A stretch of DNA of 64,000 bases from Dichomitus squalens LYAD-421 SS1. Taxonomy: Eukaryota; Basidiomycota; Agaricomycetes; Polyporales; Polyporaceae. Positions 34,815 through 45,806 of the stretch are shown here, one piece after another. Below the pieces are notes generated by a model. It was not told the DNA's origin and ran no database searches. It worked only from the letters and a program-made list of their open reading frames with translations. The stretch is from assembly GCF_000275845.1 (NCBI RefSeq), contig NW_006766896.1:349590-413589 (forward strand), written 5' to 3'. Positions within the stretch are counted from its first letter, which is position 1, and the number at the start of each line of letters is the position of its first letter. A program made the translations under genes and the position numbers.

Positions 34815-37800
34815 ATGGATGACGAGCAACACCAGTTTGTGCATGCAAAGCTCCCTGTGCACTCGCAGTACGACCGCGACAGACTGTGAGTCCGATCACA
34901 CCCCTCGCGCTTCCCACCCACATCCCATCCCAAGTCCATGGTCCCGTACCCGCTGTTGTACTCACTCTCCCCTTCTCTCCTTGACATATATCTCTGCCCT
35001 CCGGCCTCCGTTCTCTCTTATACACCCTCCTCCGCCTCCACTCACGACGCCGACCGGTCGTCTCGACTTTCACTCATGTCCCCGATGGCCCGCGCTCATG
35101 ACCCCAGGGAGTATGAACTCACAATGCGCCAGGAGCCCAAGCAGGCCCGCATGTGTGGTGTAGGCGGTAAAGGTCCACTTCTCCAAACTCTCTGCAGCAT
35201 TCCCCGCTTACTGCTTCCCTTCATGGGCCCCCCAGCTGATCGCCGACCTATTGATCCTCCTCCCATCGTCCAACTTCGTGTGATCGACCCCTCATCGCGT
35301 CGCCCTCAATCCTCCTCCTCGCGCGCGAGCTCTCCGGGTGAGTCTTCACGTCGTTGTCGGCGGACGACGCGCGTTGTTCTTCCCTGCTCTCCTCCCGCTT
35401 CTCGTTCCGGTTTTCCAAGATCTGCCAACCGCTATCTCGCGTATGCCCCTCAATCCCCGACCCTTCGTTGCTTTCTGTCTCCGTCTGTGTCCAAGTGACC
35501 TGCTTTCTCACGCGTGTCACGTTGCAGACTCTTCCGCTCCACCCTCTGCCCAGAGCTTCCTACAAAATCCGTACTACTTCATGTTCGCGAGCCTGGCGAA
35601 ACCGGACGAAGATGTCGAGTTGCATTGGCTCAAGGTGAGTCCGGCATACCCCTCTTTTGCGTTCACACGCGGTCCTGTTCGTGTGGTTCTCCCGCGGGTA
35701 AGCTCTGCGGTTGCAGAATGTCTGTTCGGAGGGAACCTCGAGCCGCACGGCAATGGCAGATTTCGGAGCAATATGCGTCGTTTCGCGCATGTGGCTTAGC
35801 TTGCTGCTGAGGCGCAGGTGATCGCAACGCGGCTTGCTGGATGCGCAGCTCCATTATGCGCGCGTCTACATACCGGTTCCTGTTTGCGACAGTGGAACGA
35901 GGGGTTGCGCTCGTCCAAAGGAGACCGCCTGCCGGAGCAGGCGAACCATAGCGTATCCCCATATGGCTGAACTTACTTTCTCAACCAGTGTGAAGCGAAC
36001 CTCGAGCTTCCACCGGAAGACGGAAAATAAGTCGCAGCCAAAGATCGACAGGAAGTAACGCACACAAGCGACGCAACGTAATACCAATGTGTCGCAGACG
36101 TGTTCGGGATCTGCAGTCAATCTAGACCGCGCTACGCCTCGCGATCGCCAGGTTGGCGGTTCGATTCCGTACAGTGAAATGTCGCGCCATATTCCCGGTA
36201 CCTGACTTGTAGGGTCTGCCGTGCGGCTCAGGATCGGACACTCACTGTCGCGCTTCTTGCTTCACGGCTCACTATCACTGCACGGCATGGGATTTCTAAC
36301 CTCTGCTATTGTTTCAGGACGGCAAGACTCGGTGTACGACCGGTTCCGTCGTTTCGTCGCTATACCATCTCAAGGATAGCGAGAACCAGAACAGCGACGC
36401 CGGGTTCTTCGTTTTCCCGGACTTGAGCGTGAGGACGGAAGGTAGCTACCGACTGAAGCTCAGCCTGTACGAGGTGGTTGGGTGAGTCTGGCCATTTATA
36501 TCGTTGCGCAACTACAGGCGGGGCTGACCTTGACTCGAGCAGCAACAATGTCTACCATTGCAAGTCTATCTTCTCCGCTCCGTTCTATGTGTATACTGCT
36601 AAGAAGTTCCCTGGAATGGAAGGTACGAATGCCTCTTCGCTCCCCATCTTCTCGGACGCTGAGCGATCTGCGGCCTTCAGAATCGACACCTCTATCGTGC
36701 TCGCTCGCCGATCAGGGCATCAAAATCCGCATCCGAAAGGATATCCGCCAGCGGAAGCGACCGGTGCCGACCATGGATGCCCCTGTTCCCATCCCGATGG
36801 GACCGGTACCCATTCCTCACGGTGCTTTCGGCCCAGTTCCCGTCCCATTGGACGACGAGGACGAGGACGAGCAGGAGAAGGAACAGCGCGAGCGTGAGCA
36901 GCGCGAGAGAGACCGTGAGAGGGATCGAGATCGCGACCGCGATCGCGAGAGAGAGAGGAGGGAGTCCGCCGGGAGTGTCGCCGGCCCGAGCGCGGCAGGG
37001 AGTCTCAGCAGGAGAGAAAGCCAGGAAGGGCGAGGGACGAAGAGGTCCAGGCCGGACGATTCGGGAGTCGACGAAGCAAGCCCTTCCAACACGAATGTAG
37101 GTTGGAGCACGCTCGATCCCGCGTTAACCCCGCAACATCCTTCCGCTCCTGCCCCGAGTGCCGCCTCTGCACCTCCCCATGTTCCTGCGCCAGTCGAGCA
37201 CTCGCATTACGCACCTGCACCCCCGCACCCCGCGCCCTCTCCATACGACCATCGCTACCCTCCTCCCTCTGCTCCGGCTCCAGCTCCCCCCTACCACTAC
37301 GATCCGCACTCGCATGCCGCCCCTCCCGCTCCTGCCCACCATTATGGGCAACAGCCTCACCACTACTCCATTCCCCCACCTCCCCCTCACTCAGTTCAGC
37401 AACATCCTCACCATCCGCCCCCACCGCCTCCCACGCAGTACCAGTACAGTCCACCAGCCGCTGCGCCGGCGCCTGGTCCCGCACCAGCGCAGACATGGGG
37501 GCCGCCGCCAACAGCCGCACCTGCGTATGATCCCTACGGGCATCACTCGCATCATTACGCGCCGCCTCCGCCCCCCGCTCATCATCAGCCTCCTCCGCCG
37601 CCTACCGCGGCGTCCCGCTATGACTATAGCGGATACGCGCCGCCGCCTCCCCCCAGCCAACAACCGCAGCAACAGAGCGGGTACGCGAGCTATTACGAGC
37701 CGCACCACCACCAATCGCATCACCACGCACCTGCCCCCCCTCCGCCCGCGCCGGTGGCATCTGCACCGCCACAGGGTCACGCTCACCACAGCGTTCATGC

Positions 37801-38452
37801 TTCGCACCATCCTGCGTACGCGCCTCAGCCTCCTTCGCCCCCGTCCGCGACCTCTCAGCCGGCTTACGGCGGCGAGTACGGCACTCAAAGCACGGGCGCG
37901 AGCGCCTCTGGGTATGCCCGAGGATACGCCACGGGACCCCCGATGCCGCAGTACCCGTACGGCAGCCCGACCGCGCAGCCGCCCTCGCAAGGGTCGCGCA
38001 CGCACCACTCGCCACACGCAAGTGCCCCTCCTGCGCCTGCGCCCGCACATGGCGGGCACTCGCACTATCAGCTGAGCCCGCCCTCGCACCACCACACGTC
38101 GCAAGGATACAGCGGCTATCCGCTCCCGCCTCCTCCGGGCAACGGCGCGGCTGGGGCGCCCTCGTCGGGTGAGGGGTCGTGGAGCGGGGCTGGGTACGCT
38201 CCCCCGCCGCCGGGTGCCCCTGCGTATGGGAGCGTCGCCCCGGAGTATAGCGGGTACCCGGGAGCGGCCGCTGCCCAAGGGAGCTCTAATGGGGGCCTCG
38301 GGAGGATCCAGCTGGCGCCGCTGAGGGTTGCGTCGTCTCCCCCTGGCTCAAACGCAGGCGCGGGTGGGGCGGGAGAGAGGATGGGTGGACCGGGCATGGG
38401 GAAGAAGAACCCGTTGAGCATCGGGAATATCATCACGGAGGACTCGGCGTAG
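34815..38452 (+). CDS. Velvet-domain transcriptional regulator (VosA/VelB type) with long Pro/His-rich tail
   Basis: Seven exons join in frame: 34815-34885, 35108-35172, 35236-35337, 35528-35634, 36318-36481, 36543-36622 and 36681-38452, giving 786 aa. The velvet domain (about residues 24-215) shows YELTMRQEPKQARMCGVGG, ADRRPIDPPPIVQLRVID, PYYFMFASLAKPD, GKTRCTTGSVVSSLYHLKD, GSYRLKLSLYEVVG and the signature YVYTAKKFPGMEESTPLS with QGIKIRIRKD. Velvet proteins bind DNA through an NF-kB-like fold and control development and secondary metabolism as heterodimers in the nucleus. The last 570 residues hold an Arg/Glu/Asp repeat segment (about 245-275), then a huge Pro/His/Tyr/Ala-rich tail ending NPLSIGNIITEDSA. 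The intron between exons 4 and 5 is 683 nt, unusually long. The donor after exon 2 is GTCCAC, or GTAAAG six bases earlier, which would drop two residues. Confidence 0.92.
36158..36168 (+). other. tRNA B-box-like sequence within the long velvet intron
   Basis: GGTTCGATTCC matches the RNA polymerase III B-box/T-loop consensus exactly, preceded by GCGATCGCCAGGTTGGC. The flanks do not fold into a full tRNA: I find no acceptor stem or clear A box at the right distance. It could be a decayed tRNA or tRNA-derived retroelement fragment, or chance. Confidence 0.35.
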
Positions 38453-39211
38453 GTCTGAGTTTAGGTGATCCAGTTGCAGGGGAAGAAGAGAAGCAGGGCG
38501 AGGACGTGCGGGGGAATGGAAGTCGCTGCGGATCGGTCCGTGCTCGAGTGTGTTCATGTGACGCCGGGCTCGTGTTCGTCCTTGAATTGCAAGCAGGAGA
38601 GGTTGACTCGTATGAAATGTGCTTTGTTTGTCCGGTATGTTTTCATCTGCTGCTCGTTGTCGCCGCGTGCCTTGTCTGTTGTAGATACTCGTCGCTAGCG
38701 TGCTTTCGTTCACACAATGTATAATTAGTAGTGTCATGCCGCTCGAACACAATGTTTGAGGGTTCAATGTTGTTGATAGCCCGATTCTACGATATGGTAG
38801 ACAGGGCGCTTCGCTTTCCTTTTGAGGGCAGTGATAATGCGCTACTTCGCAGGTTCAACTTCGCAACCACACAGAGAGTATAGTTACACGCTCTGTGAGG
38901 ATATCTGGCCAATGATCCACAATGTCCATGTCAATAGAGGGTGGCATGATGCAGAGACACGAAATGTAGGACTCTTTAGAACCTTGTAGACTTGATCAAA
39001 ATGCATGGCCCGGTAAGTCAGGGTGTCAGCCACATTCAGTCGCGACAGCTTGCGCTGTTTGCTGCCTCTGTTATAAGGACTCCCAGTGGGCTCGCCTCTG
39101 TTCGCGCATCCATCGCTATTCTGGTCGCAGTGCACCTCGCTCGTTACCCGTTGCCCACCGGTTCTCCCTCTGCTGTCCGCTCATTTTCTTGGCCCCGCGT
39201 CTTCCGGCAAG
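38453..39211. other. Intergenic between velvet and membrane-protein genes
   Basis: 759 bp containing the 3' UTR of the velvet gene and the promoter of the next gene. No other gene was seen. CT-rich sequence near 39160-39205 just upstream of the ATG is promoter-like. Confidence 0.45.
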
Positions 39212-41419
39212 ATGCATCGACACGCTCGCTCCTTCAGCCGTGTTCACAGGCGAAGGGCTTTAGGTTCCTCTCCGGTTTACTTCATGAACCCGGAGGCCAC
39301 CAACGCGCGAGGGGTTTTCCTTGGTCCCGGCGGCCAGGTCATTGCTTCTGGAGATGGCATAGTAGAGCCTCCAGCCGCGTCCGAGCCTGGGCAGCCCTCG
39401 AACCCTGTCTTCGAAACACCACGACCAGCAATTGTTACGCAACAACAGCCGAATATCGACAAACAGGTGCGTCAATTTTTCACCAACCAAATTGCGGTGG
39501 ATTCGAGCCGTGGTGTCTAGGCGGAACTTGGAGCAGACCAATCCACGACGATCTCGGTACCTTTCACCGTTGTGACCGCGAATTCGCAAATTCAATCAGG
39601 CTTGCCCGTCACCCAACCAGCAGTGCAGAGTACTGCGGGTGTGTCCTCAATGGCTGGGATGGCTGGGATAACGTCCGAGTCCATCCCTGCCACGACGCTC
39701 GTTCCATCCTCGTCTACAATCACGACCTCATTGTCCGCCGCGCCTCTAGAGGGCTCAGCTAACAGCACAGCTCCGACATCAAAGCTCAACTCTGTAGAGC
39801 CACCCACCAACAAATACAACGCTGGGCTGTACGCGGGCATCGCGTTCGGATCTATCGCAGGCGTCACCTTGTTGCTCGCGCTACTCGCATATTGGATCCG
39901 CGTGCGCTCGCGCACGCACCGCCAGTCGATGAATCGAATGACGACTTGGCCATGGGACCACGACCGACTCGGCGCGCGGGAGGACACTATGAACGGCGGT
40001 GGCGGCAAATCCAGCGCGCTGCAAAATTGGAATGCCTCTCGGATGGTGGAAGCATCGGACGTGGGGAAGCAGCGGTTCAGCATCGAGGAGGACCTTCCGT
40101 GGTCACCCGGAACTGGACTCCAGAACAACCTTGCGCTCCCTCTCCCGTCAGCCCCTCCTCAGATACACCTCAAGAGCCCTTACCTCGGAAGCCCGTTCGT
40201 CACGATCCCGTTGCATGCGGCTGGCACGGTGAGCGTCCAAGACATGACACAGGACATCGGTGCTCTCAAGATCATCAATCTCATGCCCGGGGACATCACG
40301 AGCGGTGGCGAGACGAGTCGTGCAAGCACCGCACTGGGTATCAGGGATGACTCTTCCGTGGATTTCGATACCCCGACTCAGGAGCATCCTCATCCGAAAT
40401 TTCACGAAGGTAGAATGAATGGTCCACGGATGGCTTGGGAGCCGTTGCGACCTCGGAAATCTGGGCTTGGTTGGCAAGACGGCAAAATGCTTGAAGACGG
40501 TGATGACATCCCGTTGCCTTTCCCCGGAGGAAACACTCCCTGTGCAGCCGACGTCGGAGCGAAGCAGGAAGGCTGGGCCTCCTCGATACGCTCAAACTTG
40601 TTCAACGCGCTGAGCGCAGTTGTCGGGGGCAACGCGTCGCAGGTGACCCTAGCCCAAACCAACGACTCGGATAATCTCACTTGGCCCCCCGAGCGGCGCA
40701 CCAGCCAACGCCATCGTGGAATCCGTGGACCCCGCGAGAGCGCCGGAAGCATCTCCCAGTTGGGGAATGCGAACTCAACGTCGAGCGCAACTGGGCGGAA
40801 ACTGGAGGAGACCAGTCAGGGGATAGGGGTTGCGCACATCCTCGGGCACTCAGAGGAAGGCAGCTCACTCACCACGGTCACGTCCACCGCCTATCCCCGC
40901 GCCTTGCCTCCCGCGCTTCCAACTACTTGTGAACAAGGAGAACTCCTGCACATGGACTCTGTATTGTCTGTCGCGACCAGGGATCCTATGACGTCCGTAA
41001 ACTTTGGCGATAGCTCGTATCCACCGCGTCTTCCACGCATCCCCAGTGTCTCCAGATCGTCGACAGAAGAGGCCCCAGAAACAGGTCCAGCAAGGAAGAA
41101 GACTAGGCCAGCAGGTCGCGACCGTTCCCAATACCGCACGCGGACGAAGAAGCGCCGTCCCACTGTCATCACGCGGAAGTCTTCTTCGCAGAGCTCGGCC
41201 ATGTCCGTCGGATCTGATATGTCCCGCACGACCAGCGTTGCCTCAGAGGGCTTGACTGATGCGGAACGATTCGCGAAGCACGTCCTACGTGAGCGTCGAA
41301 GGCGCGTCATGGAGATGACCGTCGGGCGGTGTAAGACGAGTCGGTCGAGAGCGACTACAATATCGCGACGCCGCCCGAAGGAGAAGCTCAGGCAGAGGCT
41401 CGAGAGAGAAGATTCGTAG
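39212..41419 (+). CDS. Ser/Thr-rich single-pass membrane protein, unknown function
   Basis: Two exons (39212-39466 and 39521-41419; intron 54 nt, phase 0) give 717 aa. There is no classical signal peptide in the chosen model: the N-terminus is basic (MHRHARSFSRVHRRRALG). A Ser/Thr/Pro-rich segment follows to about residue 190, then one strong helix (about 200-225, GIAFGSIAGVTLLLALLAYW) with a stop-transfer RVRSRTHRQ. The C-terminal part (about 490 residues) is polar, with many S/T-P sites and a basic end (GRCKTSRSRATTISRRRPKE). The order Ser/Thr-rich ectodomain, helix, long cytosolic tail recalls fungal wall-stress sensors of the WSC/MID2 kind, but no WSC cysteines are visible, so that is only an analogy. 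If an upstream exon exists, a signal peptide could be on it. Confidence 0.75.
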
Positions 41420-41519
41420 CGTGCATTACGGGCGGTGGAGCCTACATGTGTACATATGTTGACGTTTGAACGTTTGTTGCTAGCGATATAGTCGTGAGTC
41501 ACGATACCGATACCATGCT

Positions 41520-44500
41520 TCACATCGATACAGTTGCGTAGCCGAAGCTCGAGCCTTCTAGTCCTCTTGCGACAAGTGTAAATTGCTGTGCAGCTTCTCG
41601 GGTGCGCTTGAGTGAACGCGATCTGTCGTACATACAGGGTCAGTCAAGGTGTATAATCTTGGTCTACTGAGCAACATACCCGAACACAGTCTTGATGAAC
41701 TTGTTTTTGGCGTCCGCGTTCGCCCGGCATGGATAGAAATCATCCTATATCGGGAAGTCAGGAGGGAAACGTCTGCCGCAGCGCGTGTTGGACCTACAGC
41801 GAAGAGGATGTTTGTCATCCACACCTTGCTCTCGGTAGGGTATCGCGTGATCAGGGTGGACAATACTTCGATGAGATTGGGCATTGCTGACCGGGGAGCC
41901 ACTCCGGCAAACCCGAACAACACGGCGCGCATGATAGGGATTCCGTGTATCTCGGCGAATGTCGTCTTCGCATTCGCGAGTTCATCGTTAGTGGCCGTGC
42001 GGTTGACGATGACACTCTGCAGGGAAATCAATCCTCGTAGCACCACAGGGACTGGTTGGACATACCAAGAACGTGCAGGAAGATGTCAGGGAATATCGTT
42101 CTTGCAAAGATAGCGCACTTATAGCACACTGTATCAATGCATTGAACAAGTCTGGGGGAAGGCGATAGAATATCGGCAGGAAGTGATGAACGAACTGGGA
42201 GGCCGGAGTGAGCTGATCATACATCCTCAGGAATGTGTGGAGCAACTAACCGACTCCATCAAGCCAAAGAAGGCCTGTACAATGTCCGGGTTCTTCAGGC
42301 AGGAATCGTATTTAAAACTGATCGAGGTATGAAATTTAGAAAATGCGCACTGATATCATCACCCCTGGCTGAGAGAACGCGCTCAGAGATGTTCGCAGCA
42401 GGATGGTCAGGACCTTTAAGGCAACCTCGGACGCCTCTGAAGTTGGCTCCGACTTGAACGTCGTAGGGACCAGGGAGGGCGGGTTGAGCTGAATTATGAG
42501 CATCGTCGCTAGCGATAGCCACACTGCTGTGAGCTGTCGTTGAGCAGCCAGGCAAACCAGTTCAAGAAGGGGAGCAGCGGGGAGGGAAATCAGGGTGAGG
42601 TCGGAGGGTAGCGCGGTGATGGCCTTGAATAAATCACTCAGACCCTAGAGCCGCCGACGTCAATGGACCCTTCGCACGGTTAGTAGCATGAGGATGCTCA
42701 CGTCGGTGACAGTCGCGTCTATCGACCACAATTCAACCGCACTTCGTATAGCAGAGAGGATCCCTTCGCGAAGCTTGATCACTCGCGGGTCTGCTCGAGC
42801 TCGGGCCATCTCTTCCATCGCGGCCTGCACGTCTGGTGAGTCGTCAAGGGCCAGCAATGAATCTGTGACTCTTGTCAGTCCTCGCGCCACACCGGTGAGG
42901 GTCTCCAGCTGTAGAATTGCCGTCGCGCGTGCCTCGTCCGGTGGCTGCAAGGGTGGTAAGAACCGATGATTCACTGACCGGAGAATACACTTGCCTGGTT
43001 TGCAGACTGGAGCGCTTCGAAAAGCTTCGACACAACGGGGCTCACGATCGCCTTGCGTGGAAAGTCAACGCTCGCATTCATATATACATAAAGCCCCTTG
43101 TGCACGCTCACCTCTATAGGCGTGATTTCCTCAGCAGGAGGTAATGCCTGTATGACGCTGGCTATCGATTGAAGGACCTTCGCCTTTTCGGTATCCTGCA
43201 CAATGATAGACAGCGATGTCAGCTGCAGTCCGGACCAACCCAACAAATAGCATCGCACAGGTATTCCAGTCAATCCGGCGTGTAGCTCTCCGAACGCGCT
43301 AATGTGCGGTGCTAACGCCGTACGGTTCGCATCGCACAAGTCTCGTAGCGCGTTCGCGGCGAAGAGACACAGCGACGAATCTGTCAGCGCGGATACGACA
43401 TACGAGATCGCATTCATGAGCGGCGAGGGCGTGGGGGATTGTGGCCCCTGAGCCGGTTGCGTCGTAAACCATGATGCGTAACTTCCTGGAAACAGGGAAG
43501 CGGTCGCGGTGACTACGCATGAACAAGCAACGAGGCAGACCACTCACCAATCAGATAGAGCGCGGTCGTACGGACGCGATCGTCGCCTGTCCTCGGTAAC
43601 CTGCCGAGGATCTCTGGCCCGAAAACTTGACGTAGATGCGGCGAGTCCTCTACCGGGACGGCTTCTTGAACAGCCATGATACAGTGCAGAGTTGCTTCGA
43701 TTTCCTGCGCGTCTCCGTGAGTAATGCCACCTCTGGACTGAGAACTAGTTTCTTACATTCCACTCCTCATGGGCTTGTCGTGCCGTCAAACGCTGAAGGG
43801 TGTCGCTGACGTAGAACGACAACATATCGTCTCGCAAGATATAGTAACTGCGGAAACCGAGAGTAAGATAACGCGCATCGACTCTAGCAGAGTGGCATAC
43901 GCATTTATAAGCGTGTCCCCGACGTCTCGTCGATACCTAGAGTGTCCAATCAGTGACCGCAAAACATAAAATTCGACCAAGGGCCCACGCTTTGAACTTG
44001 TCCCGCTGATCTGCAAAGCACCTGAGCAACCCCGCCCACGACAGCCCGCAGAAACAAACACTCGCCTCTCGGCCACCCATTGAACACTGCCCTCGACGGC
44101 CACACGACCTTCTTCCTCAGCACGCCCACCAGCTCCATATACACCGCCTTGGCGACGGGCATCATATCTCGCTCCCTCTCCACCTCCAACTGCCCCTCGT
44201 CCCCGTCCTCGGCGACATCGAACCCGTAGTCCGAGTTCCACAGCGCCTCCTGGAACAAGTACCAGAAACTCAGCGTCATCTCGCTCTCGTCCTCGTCGAT
44301 GCCATAGTATCCAGAGAGTGCGGTGTACGCGAGGAGGAGGCGGAGGAAGTTCTGCACCAGGTGCGAGACCGGGGGCAAGGGGCTCGGCAAAGGGAACGGG
44401 CAGGGTGGAGGGGACGAGACGCGGGCGGGCGCAGCGATGTTCTTCGCAAAGTACATTGCAGAGTGGTCCCCGAGTGCGACAAGGAGCTTGCAGAGGGAAT

Positions 44501-45806
44501 GTGAGATGTCGTCGACGAAGCCATCTATGTGGTTGTAAAGGCAGTCGATCAGCGAGGCGGCGAGGTTAGGGGGGGAGGCAGGCACAAACTGTTGATTGTC
44601 GCTTGAACGATCGCATTGCCATACCGATCGAGCCAGAGCAGAAGCGGTTCCGTGACGGTTCTGGTGCCTGCGCCGTCGGAGAGCGCCGAACTCGAAAGAA
44701 GCTCTTGAAGCGTGTCGGAGGCGGAGATGAAGGCTTGCTCGTCGTACTCAGGGCTGGGAGACTCCGTCTTGGGAATCATAAGGGAGACCAGGAGTGGGAT
44801 GAGTGGTGTCAGGTCGCTGATCGGAACAGATGTCGTCAACTGGCTTCCACAGGATACTGATTGGGCGGGAACCTACTTAGCTGGTAAGACAGACATCCAC
44901 GCCTGCAAACACTTCAGGGCCGAGGTCAGTTCATGCGACGAACGCTGCAGTTCTGGAGTTTTGATGCAGGTACTGATTGCTTGGACAACCATGGGCTCTG
45001 CGCTAGCAAGGGTAGCCTGCATCTGGGCTCTGTGGGGCGCAAAACGTGTGAGGATCTCGCTGATGGAAAGAACGGCTTCCAGACGCATGGACGAACTTGC
45101 TCGGTGGAAGGAGATCCGCGCTCTCCATCTCTTCTGCGACAATGGACAGGAAATCCAGCAAGTGTTCCGGGGGCACGCCCATGCCGGACAATATGTTGAT
45201 GGTCGAACGCAGCCAATCTGGCCAACGAGAAGGGTTCCCAGGATGTAGTTTGATTGCAAGAGAAGTGATCTGTCGTTACACACAATTGCAGACGAATATG
45301 TAGTCCAGCAGACAGGATGCGACGCACTGCAACGAAGAGTTTACGGAGGATTACTTTGTTCTGCCCGGCCACCACCGCACGCCCCGTCAGATCGAGCACC
45401 ATATCCTTCAGCTGTGTCGTCGCGTCTTCCGGGACAGAATCCCTGATTACAGGGACTTAGTCAGAACAGTCAAGCTCGCAATGCAGCTTTACACTCGCCA
45501 ATCTCGCGCGATCTTGACCTGCAAGGTGTGTGCACCAAAGAATTGCACGCTGGAATCGGTGTGGCTCAGAAATGGCAGAATCAGGCCCCATGCTTCTGGG
45601 CGACGCTGTATCTCAAAGAGCTCTTGCTGGAGCAGCCGTTGCTCATCTGAGGAGACTTGGGGAGCATAGGACTGTTGTATCAACTGCAACAGCGCCGTCA
45701 GCGACGGCGCCACACTCCCGTGGCCACGAATGCCAGAGGCAGTACTCACCTGAGCAGCACGTGTTACATCATCCTGAGCGAGAACCGGGAGGAAACTAGT
45801 AGCCAT
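41520..45806 (-). CDS. Importin-beta family karyopherin (importin-13 / Kap122-like)
   Basis: A gene with many introns. The N-terminus is MATSFLPVLAQDDVTRAAQ (45806-45750). Exon 2 (45683-45499) holds the importin N-terminal repeat, with QQSYAPQVSSDEQ and FFGAHTLQVKIARDW; exon 3 (45442-45328) gives DSVPEDATTQLKDMVLDLTG. Later exons show LAIKLHPGNPSRWPDWL, PPEHLLDFLSIVAEEMESAD, AEPMVVQAISTCIKTPELQ, SGYYGIDEDESEMTLSFWYL with FQEALWNSDYGF, RRDVGDTLINAY and QVFGPEILGRLPRTGDDRV. The end reads SRSLKRTREAAQQFTLVARG followed by LEGSSFGYATVSM. This pattern fits importin-13/Kap122, a HEAT-repeat nuclear transport receptor. The intron after exon 2 starts with GC rather than GT (45498-45497); splicing there keeps the conserved ARDWDS. 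I did not place every exon. Confidence 0.87.

Noticed and set aside
36100..36190. Functional tRNA gene inside the velvet intron
   Set aside because: Only the T-loop/B-box-like string fits. The T-stem is imperfect and there is no matching acceptor stem or D-arm, so a tRNA call is not supported.
37391..38278. Long minus-strand ORF opposite the velvet tail
   Set aside because: It is the shadow of the repetitive Pro/His codons on the other strand, is composed almost only of Arg, Gly and Val, and has no family resemblance.
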